Assembly (NCBI GenBank): GCA_019313725.1
Contig: JAFDAT010000015.1
Coordinates: 1 to 28,593 of the forward strand
Source: Deltaproteobacteria bacterium
Lineage (GTDB): Bacteria > Desulfobacterota > Desulfobacteria > Desulfobacterales > B30-G6
Reading direction: 5' to 3'
Length of the DNA stretch: 28,593 nt
The position numbers and the translations under genes were made by a program. Each line of letters starts with the position of its first letter. The first letter of the stretch is position 1. A model generated the notes under the pieces. The model was not told where the DNA came from. It worked only from the letters and a program-made list of their open reading frames with translations, and ran no database searches. This document shows, piece by piece, positions 15,495 through 23,670 of this stretch.

Positions 15495-16262
15495 ATGGCA
15501 GAGTTGTTATTGAAAAATATTACCATGAAATTTGGTGGTCTGCTGGCTGTCGATAACTTAGATCTCGAGGTACCCAGTGGGAAAATCTTAAGCTTAATCG
15601 GCCCCAATGGTGCGGGAAAAACAACGGTGTTTAACCTGATCACCGGTGTGTACAAACCAACCGAAGGAACCATTACTTACAATGGTAAAACACTCAATGG
15701 CCTGCACAGCAACAAGGTCGTTTCCCGAGGCATCGCCAGGACATTTCAGAACATCCGCCTTTTCAATTCCATGACCGTTCTGGAAAATGTGCAGGTGGGA
15801 TTACACTGCCGTACCAAAAGCGGTGCCATACGCGCACTGTTGAACACCCCATTTTTAGTGCGGGAAGAAAAAGAAATCGAAGATAAGGCCATGGCGGTAC
15901 TCGAATTTCTTGGACTTGAGAGCTTCCGAAACGATTACGCCTCCAACCTTGACTACGGCAATCAACGCCGTCTCGAAATTGCCAGAGCCCTGGCTACTAA
16001 ACCCGGAACCCTTCTGCTCGACGAACCGGCGGCCGGCATGAATCCCAAAGAGACCGCCGACCTGATGGATCTCATCCTCAAAATCCGGGATACCGGGTTG
16101 GACATATTTCTGGTCGAACACGATATGCGACTGGTAATGGGCATCTCTGACATGATCACCGTTCTCGATTATGGACAGAAGATTGCCGAAGGAACCCCGA
16201 AGGAAATCCAAAACAACGAAACGGTCATCGAAGCCTACCTAGGCTCGGGAGGCAAAAAATAA
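15495..16262 (+). CDS. livG: Branched-chain amino-acid-type ABC transporter ATP-binding protein LivG
   Basis: Cytoplasmic ATPase of a HAAT-family (Liv) importer, 255 residues, full length. Walker A is GPNGAGKT near 36-43, the LivG-type signature is LDYGNQRRLEIARAL, Walker B is LLLDEPAAGMNP and the switch histidine lies in VEHDM. The C-terminal VIEAYLG is the family end. It opens the operon, unusual because livG commonly follows the permeases. The complete set K, H, M and F follows on the same strand. The name marks family membership; Liv-type systems also carry other amino acids, amides and short organic molecules. Confidence 0.93.
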   Translation: MAELLLKNITMKFGGLLAVDNLDLEVPSGKILSLIGPNGAGKTTVFNLITGVYKPTEGTITYNGKTLNGLHSNKVVSRGIARTFQNIRLFNSMTVLENVQVGLHCRTKSGAIRALLNTPFLVREEKEIEDKAMAVLEFLGLESFRNDYASNLDYGNQRRLEIARALATKPGTLLLDEPAAGMNPKETADLMDLILKIRDTGLDIFLVEHDMRLVMGISDMITVLDYGQKIAEGTPKEIQNNETVIEAYLGSGGKK

Positions 16263-16362
16263 ACGTATCTGTCGGTAGCTTTGATGCTATTGGGATTGTT
16301 ACCCACTTTTTATTCATAGAAAGGCGAGAGTATAAGATAAACCCAACATAAGGAGGAGTAAG

Positions 16363-17496
16363 ATGAAAAAACTTGGTATCTTTGTATTGTGCATCGCAGT
16401 GATCGCATGTTTCAGTGGCATGGCAACCGCCAAAACGCTAAAGATCGGAACCATGAGTCCCTTGACAGGCCCCTATGCCCAGGATGGAACCTACATCCTT
16501 CAGGGTGTGAAAACCGCCGTGAAAGTGTTTGAGGCCAGTGGTGGACTTCCCGGTTTTGACAAAATTGAAATTCTGCCCGAAGACAGCGCCTGTGACGGTG
16601 GCAAGGCCACCATGGCCGCCAATAAACTTATCAACAGCAATGTATCCGCCATCATCGGCTGCTACTGCTCTTCCGCAACCCTGCCGAGTTCAATCCCGGT
16701 CAACGAAGCGGGCATTGTCATGCTTACGCCAGCGTCTACCAATGAAAAAATAACGGAACGGGGATTTAAAAATTTCTTCCGCCTGCCGCCAAGAGACGAT
16801 GTTCAGGGATGGTCCGCCGTAAAGTTTATGGAAAACGCTCTGAAAGCCAAAACAGTTGCCCTGATTGACGACCGTCAGACCTACACGGTCGGTCTTGTCG
16901 ATAATATCAAAAAGTTTGCCAAGGAAACCGGACAGCTTGAATTTGTCGCCCACGAACACATCACCCCCGGAGACAAAGACTTCACCGCTATATTAACGTC
17001 GCTGAAACGGCTGAATCCTGACATAATCTACATGGCTATTTATCAACCCGAAGGCTCCTTGATGTCACGTCAGGTCAAACAGCTCGAAATCACCGCTACG
17101 CTGGTTACCGAAGATGCCTGCTTTCAGCCTAAATTCATCGAGGTGGGTGGAGAGGCCACCGAGGGAATCTACCTGACATTTGCTGCACCGGTTGCCGACA
17201 ACCCGGTTCGATCAAGCTTCGTAAAATCCTACTCCAAAGACTGGAGCGTCGGTGAGAATGAAATCGGTTCATTCTCCTTTTTTGCTTACGATGCCACAAT
17301 GATAGTGTTGAACGGCATAAAAAATGGTGGCGTAAAAAATCTTGCCGAAACCATCCGGTCAACAAAATCATTGGGAGCCACTGGAGAAATCGAGTTTAAC
17401 GAAAAGGGCGACCGTGCCCTGGCTCACGCCGTATGGATCGTCAAAGATGGCGCTTTTGTGCCTTATTACAATCCAGTTACCGACAAAATGTACTAA
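16363..17496 (+). CDS. livK: Periplasmic amino-acid-binding protein, LivJ/LivK type
   Basis: Solute-binding protein of the Liv importer, 377 residues (type I periplasmic binding fold). A signal sequence (MKKLGIFVLCIAVIACFSG) ends near MATA/KTLKIG; VIAC at 13-16 also fits a lipobox, so lipoprotein anchoring is possible. The mature start KIGTMSPLTGPYA, the cysteine in DSAC, the CSSATLPSSIP ligand-loop segment and the TPASTNEKITERG stretch follow E. coli LivJ closely, including the two cysteines that form its disulfide. This supports an alpha-amino-acid-like ligand, though side-chain specificity is not readable. The ribosome binding site AGGAGGAG (16351-16358) is the strongest in the window, as expected for an abundant binding protein. 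A strong hairpin follows the stop codon. Confidence 0.93.
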   Translation: MKKLGIFVLCIAVIACFSGMATAKTLKIGTMSPLTGPYAQDGTYILQGVKTAVKVFEASGGLPGFDKIEILPEDSACDGGKATMAANKLINSNVSAIIGCYCSSATLPSSIPVNEAGIVMLTPASTNEKITERGFKNFFRLPPRDDVQGWSAVKFMENALKAKTVALIDDRQTYTVGLVDNIKKFAKETGQLEFVAHEHITPGDKDFTAILTSLKRLNPDIIYMAIYQPEGSLMSRQVKQLEITATLVTEDACFQPKFIEVGGEATEGIYLTFAAPVADNPVRSSFVKSYSKDWSVGENEIGSFSFFAYDATMIVLNGIKNGGVKNLAETIRSTKSLGATGEIEFNEKGDRALAHAVWIVKDGAFVPYYNPVTDKMY

Positions 17497-17505
17497 TTTA
17501 CCACA

Positions 17506-17535
17506 AACGATCGGGGGCATTTGCCTCCGATCGTT
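17506..17535 (+). other. Strong intercistronic hairpin between livK and livH
   Basis: AACGATCGGGGGC (17506-17518) pairs with GCCTCCGATCGTT (17523-17535) in a 13-bp stem with one G-T pair and an ATTT loop, starting 10 bases after the livK stop. No T-run follows, so it is not a classical terminator. It is better read as an mRNA-stabilising or partially attenuating structure that keeps binding-protein expression above that of the permeases. Confidence 0.65.
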
Positions 17536-17599
17536 AACAACGATCCCGCTCCAATTTGAAATAAGTCGTCTTTCTGCTTAGTCAAAGGAAGCTTTCCAC

Positions 17600-18520
17600 A
17601 TGGATACAACGTCTTTTCTTATTCAGCAATTGATCAACGCCATTTTTCTGGGCAGCATATTTTCCCTGATCGCCCTTGGCTACACCATGGTCTACGGGAT
17701 TATACAGTTGATCAATTTTGCCCATGGCGAAATGTTTACCGCAGGGTCCTTTGCCGGTTTAATTGTGCTGATGGGACTTCAAAAAGTTGGTTTTGTCGAC
17801 AGTCATTTTATTTTGTCCATGGTTTTGGTCTTTGGCCTGGGCATGGCTTATGTCGCCGTCCTTGGGGTTTCTATCGAGCAGGTAGCCTATAAACCCTTGC
17901 GGAACGCATCACGCCTGGCTGCCATCCTGAGCGCGCTGGGGATGTCCATCTTTCTGTCAAACGGTATGATGCTGAGCCAGGGTGTTTCTGACCGGGGCTT
18001 TCCGCCTGTATTTGGCTGGGACGGTTTTAGAATCATGGACGCCAAAATCTCCTATGGGCAGGTTTTCATCATCATATTGGCCTTCGCCCTCATGTATAGT
18101 TTGTGGATTTTTGTCACCTCCACCAAGCTTGGCAAGGCCATGCGTGCCACTGCGCAGAACAAACCCATGGCCAGAATGCTCGGTATCAACGTCGATAAAA
18201 CCATTCGCGTCACCTTTATGATTGGCCCGGGATTGGGTGCCGCCGCCGGAATAATGGTAGGCTTATACTATGGTTCGGTTCGCTTCGATATGGGTTTTAT
18301 CTATATGATAAAAGCGTTTGCGGCGGCCATTCTGGGCGGTATCGGCTCCATACCGGGCGCCATGCTTGGTGGTATGATCATTGGTTTCGTAGAAGTCGCA
18401 TGGTCGGCATTTCTACCCAGTGAATGGAAAGATGTAACCACCTTCGTGGTTATGATTCTGGTGTTATACCTGAAACCGAGCGGTCTTTTAGGACAGAGCG
18501 CGACCGAAGATAAGGTGTGA
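17600..18520 (+). CDS. livH: Branched-chain amino-acid-type ABC transporter permease LivH
   Basis: Inner-membrane permease of the Liv importer, 306 residues with about eight hydrophobic helices. Family landmarks are GYTMVYGIIQLINFAHGE near the N-terminus, the VAYKPLRNASRLAAILSALG segment, the MARMLGIN cytoplasmic loop and AAILGGIGSIPGAMLGG, the ATPase-contacting EAA-like region. AAGGAAG stands ten bases before the ATG. It follows livK after the strong hairpin, and its stop is separated from the livM ATG by a single base, indicating translational coupling. Confidence 0.93.
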   Translation: MDTTSFLIQQLINAIFLGSIFSLIALGYTMVYGIIQLINFAHGEMFTAGSFAGLIVLMGLQKVGFVDSHFILSMVLVFGLGMAYVAVLGVSIEQVAYKPLRNASRLAAILSALGMSIFLSNGMMLSQGVSDRGFPPVFGWDGFRIMDAKISYGQVFIIILAFALMYSLWIFVTSTKLGKAMRATAQNKPMARMLGINVDKTIRVTFMIGPGLGAAAGIMVGLYYGSVRFDMGFIYMIKAFAAAILGGIGSIPGAMLGGMIIGFVEVAWSAFLPSEWKDVTTFVVMILVLYLKPSGLLGQSATEDKV

Positions 18521-18521
18521 T

Positions 18522-19757
18522 ATGGTACAATCGGATTTAAAAAAATTTTTTACTTATTCCTTTTTTCTCGGCATCCTTATTTTACCCCTGGTCGGATTTG
18601 CCACCACAACATTCGATGCCCCGCGGGCCTTTACGGTTTGGGGGGTGTTTGTGGCTATACTGGCATTTGGTTTAATTATAAAAGTAATTCGGCATAGCGG
18701 CGGTTATAAGAACCTGTCCGACAGCTTGGCGCCCATTCATAAGCAGATCAAAGACAAACTGACTGCTGTACCGGCCAAATATTACATCCTTGCCCTTCTG
18801 GCCTTTGCCGTAATCTACCCCATGGCGACCAACCGGTACCTGGTGGATGTCGGTATTACCTGTCTGATCTATATTGTTTTGGGACTGGGTCTCAATATCG
18901 TCGTGGGTCTTGCCGGGCTTCTCGATCTTGGCTACATCGCTTTTTACGCCGTTGGCGCGTATTCATATTCACTTCTTAATTTGAATTTTGGAATCCCTTT
19001 TTGGTTCTGCATACCCATCGGTATCGCTTTCGGTTGTATTGCCGGATGCATCATCGGTTATCCCACACTTAAAATGCGCGGTGATTATCTGGCTATTGTG
19101 ACCATGGGGTTTGGTGAAATTATCCGGCTGATGCTCAACAACTGGGACAAATTGACCGCCGGACCCAATGGCCTCTATGGAATGGCCAAACCGGCACTCG
19201 TATATCCGTCCATTACTGACGGTGGCTTGACCTGGGTTACCTTTCATCTGAAATCGCTTGAAGCACTCTACTTCCTGGCCCTGGCCATTGCAGTATTGAC
19301 GGTTGTCGGCGTACGGCGATTGGATAGATCTAGAATTGGAAGGGCATGGGTAGCCATACGTGAAGACGAGGTCGCGGCGGAACTGTCGGGAGTTCCGACC
19401 ATGTGGTTGAAACTGCTGGCCTATGCCCTGGGTGCCTCTTTCGCCTCGGTTGTCGGGGGGTTCTTTGCTGCCAAGTTGAGTTATACCAATCCGAACTTTT
19501 TTATTTTCATGGAATCGTGCATTGTCTTATGCATTGTTGTTTTAGGTGGTGTCGGAAGTACGCCCGGGGTTATTGTCGCCGCGGTCATCTTATCTGCTGT
19601 GCCCGAAATATTCAGGGAACTTCAAAATTATCGTATGCTGGCTTTCGGTGCCGCCATGGCGGCAATGATGGTCCTGAGACCGGAGGGTTTGATACCGGCA
19701 ACTCGACGTAAACGCGAACTGCATGCCGCCGAACAGCACCAACACGAGGAATCCTAA
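18522..19757 (+). CDS. livM: Branched-chain amino-acid-type ABC transporter permease LivM
   Basis: Second inner-membrane permease of the Liv system, 411 residues. The N-terminal third has extra hydrophobic segments and a loop of about 50 residues (as in the roughly 425-residue E. coli LivM), followed by the conserved core. The core shows GLGLNIVVGLAGLLDLGYIAF, KMRGDYLAIVTMGFGEI, a TAGPNG motif and VVLGGVGSTPGV. It begins one base after livH ends and finishes one base before the livF ATG. The charged, histidine- and glutamate-rich C-terminus (AEQHQHEES) lies in the cytoplasm. Confidence 0.93.
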   Translation: MVQSDLKKFFTYSFFLGILILPLVGFATTTFDAPRAFTVWGVFVAILAFGLIIKVIRHSGGYKNLSDSLAPIHKQIKDKLTAVPAKYYILALLAFAVIYPMATNRYLVDVGITCLIYIVLGLGLNIVVGLAGLLDLGYIAFYAVGAYSYSLLNLNFGIPFWFCIPIGIAFGCIAGCIIGYPTLKMRGDYLAIVTMGFGEIIRLMLNNWDKLTAGPNGLYGMAKPALVYPSITDGGLTWVTFHLKSLEALYFLALAIAVLTVVGVRRLDRSRIGRAWVAIREDEVAAELSGVPTMWLKLLAYALGASFASVVGGFFAAKLSYTNPNFFIFMESCIVLCIVVLGGVGSTPGVIVAAVILSAVPEIFRELQNYRMLAFGAAMAAMMVLRPEGLIPATRRKRELHAAEQHQHEES

Positions 19758-19758
19758 T

Positions 19759-20484
19759 ATGGCCAATGATCAACCAATTCTCCAACTCAAGGATATCCAT
19801 ACTTACTATGGGAACATCCACGCCCTGAAGGGTGTATCTATAACGATTCCCAAAGGGAGAATCGTTTGCCTGATCGGTGCGAATGGCGCAGGTAAATCCA
19901 CTACACTAATGACCATATTCGGCATCCAGCCGGCCACCAAAGGGGAGATATTCTACGAAGGCCGGGAAATCCATAAGCTTCAGCCCGAAGAGGTTGCCGC
20001 TCTGGGCGTGGCCCAAAGCCCTGAAGGTCGACAAATTTTTCCCAATATGTCGGTTCGCGAAAACCTGGAAATGGGTGCCTACCTGCGCAACGACAAAAAA
20101 GAAATTGCCAAAGATATGGACTGGGTCGTTACTCTCTTTCCACGCTTAAATGAGCGTATCGGGCAGTTGGGTGGCACCTTGAGTGGCGGGGAACAGCAGA
20201 TGCTTGCTATCGCCCGGGCTCTAATGCAGAAACCGACGTTGTTGTTGCTGGATGAACCTTCTTTGGGGCTGGCCCCCAAGCTGGTGGAGGTAATTTTTGA
20301 AACCATACAGCAAATCAACAAAGATAGCGGCACAACCATCTTCCTTGTGGAGCAGAATGCAAACATGGCCCTGGGAATTTCCGATACGGGTTATGTCATG
20401 GAAACAGGCAAGATTGTGCTGACAGACAAGTCTTCGGTGCTTCTGGAGAGTGAACAGGTTAAAAAAGCCTACCTGGGTGAATAG
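19759..20484 (+). CDS. livF: Branched-chain amino-acid-type ABC transporter ATP-binding protein LivF
   Basis: Second ATPase of the Liv importer, 241 residues. Walker A is GANGAGKS, the signature LSGGEQQMLAIARAL, Walker B LLLLDEPSLGLAP, and the switch region VEQNA with the glutamine typical of LivF. The frame stays open back to 19723 inside livM, but the ATG at 19759 has GAGGA eight bases upstream and directly follows the livM stop, so it is the true start. The short family end VKKAYLGE is intact. Confidence 0.93.
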   Translation: MANDQPILQLKDIHTYYGNIHALKGVSITIPKGRIVCLIGANGAGKSTTLMTIFGIQPATKGEIFYEGREIHKLQPEEVAALGVAQSPEGRQIFPNMSVRENLEMGAYLRNDKKEIAKDMDWVVTLFPRLNERIGQLGGTLSGGEQQMLAIARALMQKPTLLLLDEPSLGLAPKLVEVIFETIQQINKDSGTTIFLVEQNANMALGISDTGYVMETGKIVLTDKSSVLLESEQVKKAYLGE

Positions 20485-20569
20485 GACCAAGCCATCATTC
20501 GTTGAAATTGATCAATAACAACAGCACGGTTCAATCATGATATATGCATAGCAATAGGATTGAAAAGTA

Positions 20570-21337
20570 ATGGAAGCATCAACCGTTTTATATCATCGCG
20601 AAGGGAATGTCGGTATCATTACCCTGAATCGTCCCCACCGTCTTAACGCGCTGACCGGTGAACTTTTAAAAACCTTCATGGAAATACTCGATGCCGCCCG
20701 CCGCGACAAGGACACTGCGGTCATCATTCTTACCGGATCCGGCAAGAGCTTTTGTTCCGGCGAAGACCTGAAAGAAACCGCCAAAGGAAAAAGCGTCGAG
20801 ACATGGATGGATGAGGCGGAACGGCTTCAGGATGTGCAGCGCTATACCTTGAAGTTGGACAAGCCCCTGATTGCTGCTGTTAAGGGGTATGCCGTCGGTG
20901 GTGGTTGCGAAATTGCCATGAGCTGCGATATCCGTATTGCTGGTGAATCTGCCGTTTTCGGATTTCCAGAGACCGGTGTCGGGTTGACCGTGACAAACGC
21001 AGGCACAAAAATATTGACCCATCTTGTGGGGCTTGGAAAAGCCAAAGAATTAATTTTTACAGGTGAATTCATCGACGCGAACGAAGCGTGTAAAATCGGG
21101 CTGGCCAATAAAGTGGTTCTCGATGATAAATTGATGGATGAAGCCCTGTCCATGGCACAAAAAATTGCCCGGCGTTCCCCAATGGCCTTAAGATTGTCTC
21201 GAATTGCTATCGATCAGGGTATGAGCGCCAGTTTCGAAGAAATATTGGAGCTCGAAGCCAGCCACCTCCTCACCTGTACCCTGGCCGGGAATGAGAAAAC
21301 CTTTGTTGAAAAACGATTGCGGGAAATGAAGAAATAA
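20570..21337 (+). CDS. Enoyl-CoA hydratase/isomerase (crotonase) family protein
   Basis: Crotonase-fold enzyme of 255 residues acting on acyl-CoA thioesters in the cytoplasm. The first oxyanion-hole segment is SFCSGEDL and the second GYAVGGG. Both catalytic glutamates of hydratases are kept, in GGGCEIAM and FPETGVG, so water addition or removal is plausible. The GLTVTNAG stretch replaces the usual G-x-x-P-G-G-G-G and may alter specificity. It follows livF by 85 bases on the same strand without a visible terminator, so it is probably the last gene of the transporter operon. That links the imported compound to CoA-dependent carbon-skeleton breakdown. The exact reaction (2-enoyl-CoA hydration, isomerisation or another crotonase reaction) is undecided. 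Confidence 0.88.
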   Translation: MEASTVLYHREGNVGIITLNRPHRLNALTGELLKTFMEILDAARRDKDTAVIILTGSGKSFCSGEDLKETAKGKSVETWMDEAERLQDVQRYTLKLDKPLIAAVKGYAVGGGCEIAMSCDIRIAGESAVFGFPETGVGLTVTNAGTKILTHLVGLGKAKELIFTGEFIDANEACKIGLANKVVLDDKLMDEALSMAQKIARRSPMALRLSRIAIDQGMSASFEEILELEASHLLTCTLAGNEKTFVEKRLREMKK

Positions 21338-21377
21338 CCCCGACATAGTCCTGTGGCCGGTTGATCAGGGGATGATA

Positions 21378-21407
21378 TTGACATCCAAAGAGCTTGCAAC
21401 ATTTACT
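21378..21407 (+). promoter_or_regulatory. Weak promoter candidate before the OCD-family gene
   Basis: A perfect TTGACA (21378-21383) is followed after 18 bases by TTTACT (21402-21407), only 3/6 to the -10 consensus. The gap also marks a rise in GC content, so a new transcription unit could begin here. Confidence 0.22.
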
Positions 21408-21433
21408 TCTGACACACAGACCGGAGGCGCTCC

Positions 21434-22411
21434 ATGCAATCAAACCAGCTGCTCTACCTTTCCCGAGAAGACGTAATCGCCACCGGCGTTACCATGGCCG
21501 ACATCATCGACTCCCTCGACATCGCTTTTCGTGAAAAAGGGGACGGCCACACCGAAATGCCCCCCAAACCCGGGATCCATCCCGGCGGTGACGACAACTT
21601 CATCCATGCCATGCCGGCCTATATTCCGGCCTTGAAATCAGCCGGCATCAAGTGGGTCAGCGCCTTCGTGGACAACCCGGCCAGAGGGCTCCCCTACATC
21701 AGCGGCCTAGTGATCCTGAACGATACCGCCACCGGACTGCCGCTTGCGGTCATGGACTGCGTCTGGATGACCGGGATGCGGACGGGGGCGGCCACGGCAC
21801 TGTCCGCACGCTGCCTTGCAAGACCGGACGCCTCCACGGTAGGCGTTCTGGGCTGCGGTGTGCAGGGCAGGACCAACATCGAGGCACTGACAATTCTTTT
21901 TCCCGTCAAAACCGTCAAGGCTTACGACACCAACCCGGATGCAGCCCGGGCCTACGCCAAAGAAACCGGGTCGCGCCTGAATGTGGCCGTGGAACCTGTG
22001 GAAACCCCGCAACAGGCCGTTTCCGGATGTGACATCGTGGTCACGGCCGGGCCCCTTTTAAAAAAGCCCCACGCCACCATTCAGGCCGGATGGCTGGACC
22101 AGGGTGCCTTCGCCTCCCTGGTGGATTTCGATTCCTACTGGCATGCGGACGCCCTTAAGGAAGTAGACCTGTTCTGTACGGATGACACGCCGCAGATACT
22201 GCACTACCAATCGCTGGGATACTTCCAGAACATCCCACCCATCCATGCCGATCTCGGGGAACTGGTCACCGGCCGGAAGCCCGGCCGCAAAACAGACGCG
22301 GAGAAAACCATGACCGCCAACCTGGGACTGGCCATCGACGACATGGCGGTGGCCCCGCTGATTTACAAACAGGCTAAAGCAAGGGGTATTGGGACGATGT
22401 TACCATTGTGA
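21434..22411 (+). CDS. Ornithine cyclodeaminase/mu-crystallin family protein
   Basis: NAD(P)-dependent enzyme of 325 residues. The family includes ornithine cyclodeaminase, alanine dehydrogenase (archaeal type) and ketimine or delta1-pyrroline-2-carboxylate reductases. The substrate domain shows the lysine of LKSAGIKWVSAF (K68/K73) and R116 in TGMRTGAATA, which bind the carboxylate in relatives. The Rossmann loop GVLGCGVQGR starts at 137 and D231/D233 lie where the catalytic aspartate is expected. The set does not separate deaminase from reductase activity. GGAGG six bases before the ATG is a strong ribosome binding site. It heads a GC-richer trio with two FAD amino-acid oxidoreductases, which favours reduction of the imino acids they produce, as LhpI-type enzymes do. 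That is an inference. Confidence 0.87.
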   Translation: MQSNQLLYLSREDVIATGVTMADIIDSLDIAFREKGDGHTEMPPKPGIHPGGDDNFIHAMPAYIPALKSAGIKWVSAFVDNPARGLPYISGLVILNDTATGLPLAVMDCVWMTGMRTGAATALSARCLARPDASTVGVLGCGVQGRTNIEALTILFPVKTVKAYDTNPDAARAYAKETGSRLNVAVEPVETPQQAVSGCDIVVTAGPLLKKPHATIQAGWLDQGAFASLVDFDSYWHADALKEVDLFCTDDTPQILHYQSLGYFQNIPPIHADLGELVTGRKPGRKTDAEKTMTANLGLAIDDMAVAPLIYKQAKARGIGTMLPL

Positions 22412-22472
22412 TGCATGGCACCAACCAGGCACACTAACAAAATGGTGTGTCTAAAAGGAACTCTACCCATTT

Positions 22473-23645
22473 ATGAAAAGCGACAGCTACGACATCATCA
22501 TCATCGGCGGCGGCATCATGGGATCGGCCACGGCATACTACCTGATGCATGCCGACAACCGGCTCAACGTCCTGGTGATCGAACGGGACCCGACCTATGC
22601 AAAGGCGTCCACCACCCTCTCCATGACCAACGCACGCATTCAGTTCAGCCTGAAACAGAATGTACAGATATCCCAATATGCCTTCGACATTCTGGATACC
22701 TTCGAAGAAGACATGACCGTGGACGGACAGAATCCCGTCATCAGCTACCGCCGGGAAGGCAACCTGTTTCTGTTCGACGAAAACGGGCAGGATGCGGCCC
22801 GAAAAGCTTTTAACCTGCAAAAAAGCCTGGATTGCCCTATCGAATGGTGGCCAACCGATAGAATCCGGGAACGCTTTCCACTGTACGACACCAACGGCTA
22901 TGCGGGCGCCACCTTCGGCCCCTTTGACGGCCACTTCGATGCCTATGCGGTCCTCATGGCCTACAAAAAAAAGGCCCGGGCCCTCGGGGCCCAATACCTG
23001 GACGGTGAAGCCACGGAAATAGAGAACATCAAAGGCCGGGTGGAACGGGTGAAACTGGCTTCAGGAGACGTATTCACGGCCGGTGCCATCGTCAACTGTG
23101 CCGGCGCATGGGCTTCTCAAATAGCAGCCACGGCCGGCATCGACCTGCCGGTAGACCCGGTAAAGCGCCAGATTTTCACCCTGGACACAACCGTAAAGCC
23201 CGACGGCCCCCTGCCCCTGACCGTGCTGCCCTCGGGGCTCTATTTCAGAACGGAAACCGGGGGGCACATTCTTTTGGGAAAATCCATGGCCGAAGATCCC
23301 GTGGGTTTCGACTTCTCATGGGATGACAAACGTTTTACCGAAACACTCTGGTTCGAACTGGCCGAATTTGTGCCGGCCTTCGACACCCTTAAACTGATCC
23401 GGGGCTGGGCAGGACTCTACGCCGTCAACACGCTGGACAGCAATGCCATCCTTGGCAACTGGCCGGAAATCCAGGGCCTTTATCTGGCCAACGGTTTTTC
23501 CGGTCACGGCCTGCAGCAGGCCCCCGCCGTGGGCCGCTACCTTTCCGAATTGATAACCGGAAAAAACCCCGTGCTGGATCTTTCGGCTTTTCACCCCGAC
23601 CGCATCCTCGAAAACAGACCCCTGAGCGAGGGCGGCCTGGTCTGA
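22473..23645 (+). CDS. FAD-dependent oxidoreductase of the DAO superfamily, FOXRED1-like
   Basis: Flavoprotein of 390 residues that would oxidise a secondary or primary amine or an amino acid. The FAD dinucleotide loop is GGGIMGSATAYYL (12-24) with the ribose-binding E37 at the end of strand 2. The middle FSLKQNVQISQYAF and the late GWAGLYAVNTLDSNAI and GFSGHGLQQAPAVGR segments match, from memory, the mitochondrial FOXRED1 protein and its bacterial relatives more than SoxB or glycine oxidase. AAGGA lies about twelve bases before the ATG. It is 61 bases after the OCD-family gene and 25 bases before the DadA-like gene, so the three probably form one transcript. Electron acceptor (oxygen, quinone or another flavoprotein) is not evident; for an anaerobe, transfer to the respiratory chain is more likely. 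Confidence 0.87.
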   Translation: MKSDSYDIIIIGGGIMGSATAYYLMHADNRLNVLVIERDPTYAKASTTLSMTNARIQFSLKQNVQISQYAFDILDTFEEDMTVDGQNPVISYRREGNLFLFDENGQDAARKAFNLQKSLDCPIEWWPTDRIRERFPLYDTNGYAGATFGPFDGHFDAYAVLMAYKKKARALGAQYLDGEATEIENIKGRVERVKLASGDVFTAGAIVNCAGAWASQIAATAGIDLPVDPVKRQIFTLDTTVKPDGPLPLTVLPSGLYFRTETGGHILLGKSMAEDPVGFDFSWDDKRFTETLWFELAEFVPAFDTLKLIRGWAGLYAVNTLDSNAILGNWPEIQGLYLANGFSGHGLQQAPAVGRYLSELITGKNPVLDLSAFHPDRILENRPLSEGGLV

Positions 23646-23670
23646 AGTCATTTGACATTTCAGCTTTAAA

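Noticed and set aside
17506..17535. Intrinsic terminator after livK
   Set aside because: The stem is strong but no T-run follows on either strand, and livH needs transcription from upstream; kept as an intercistronic hairpin.
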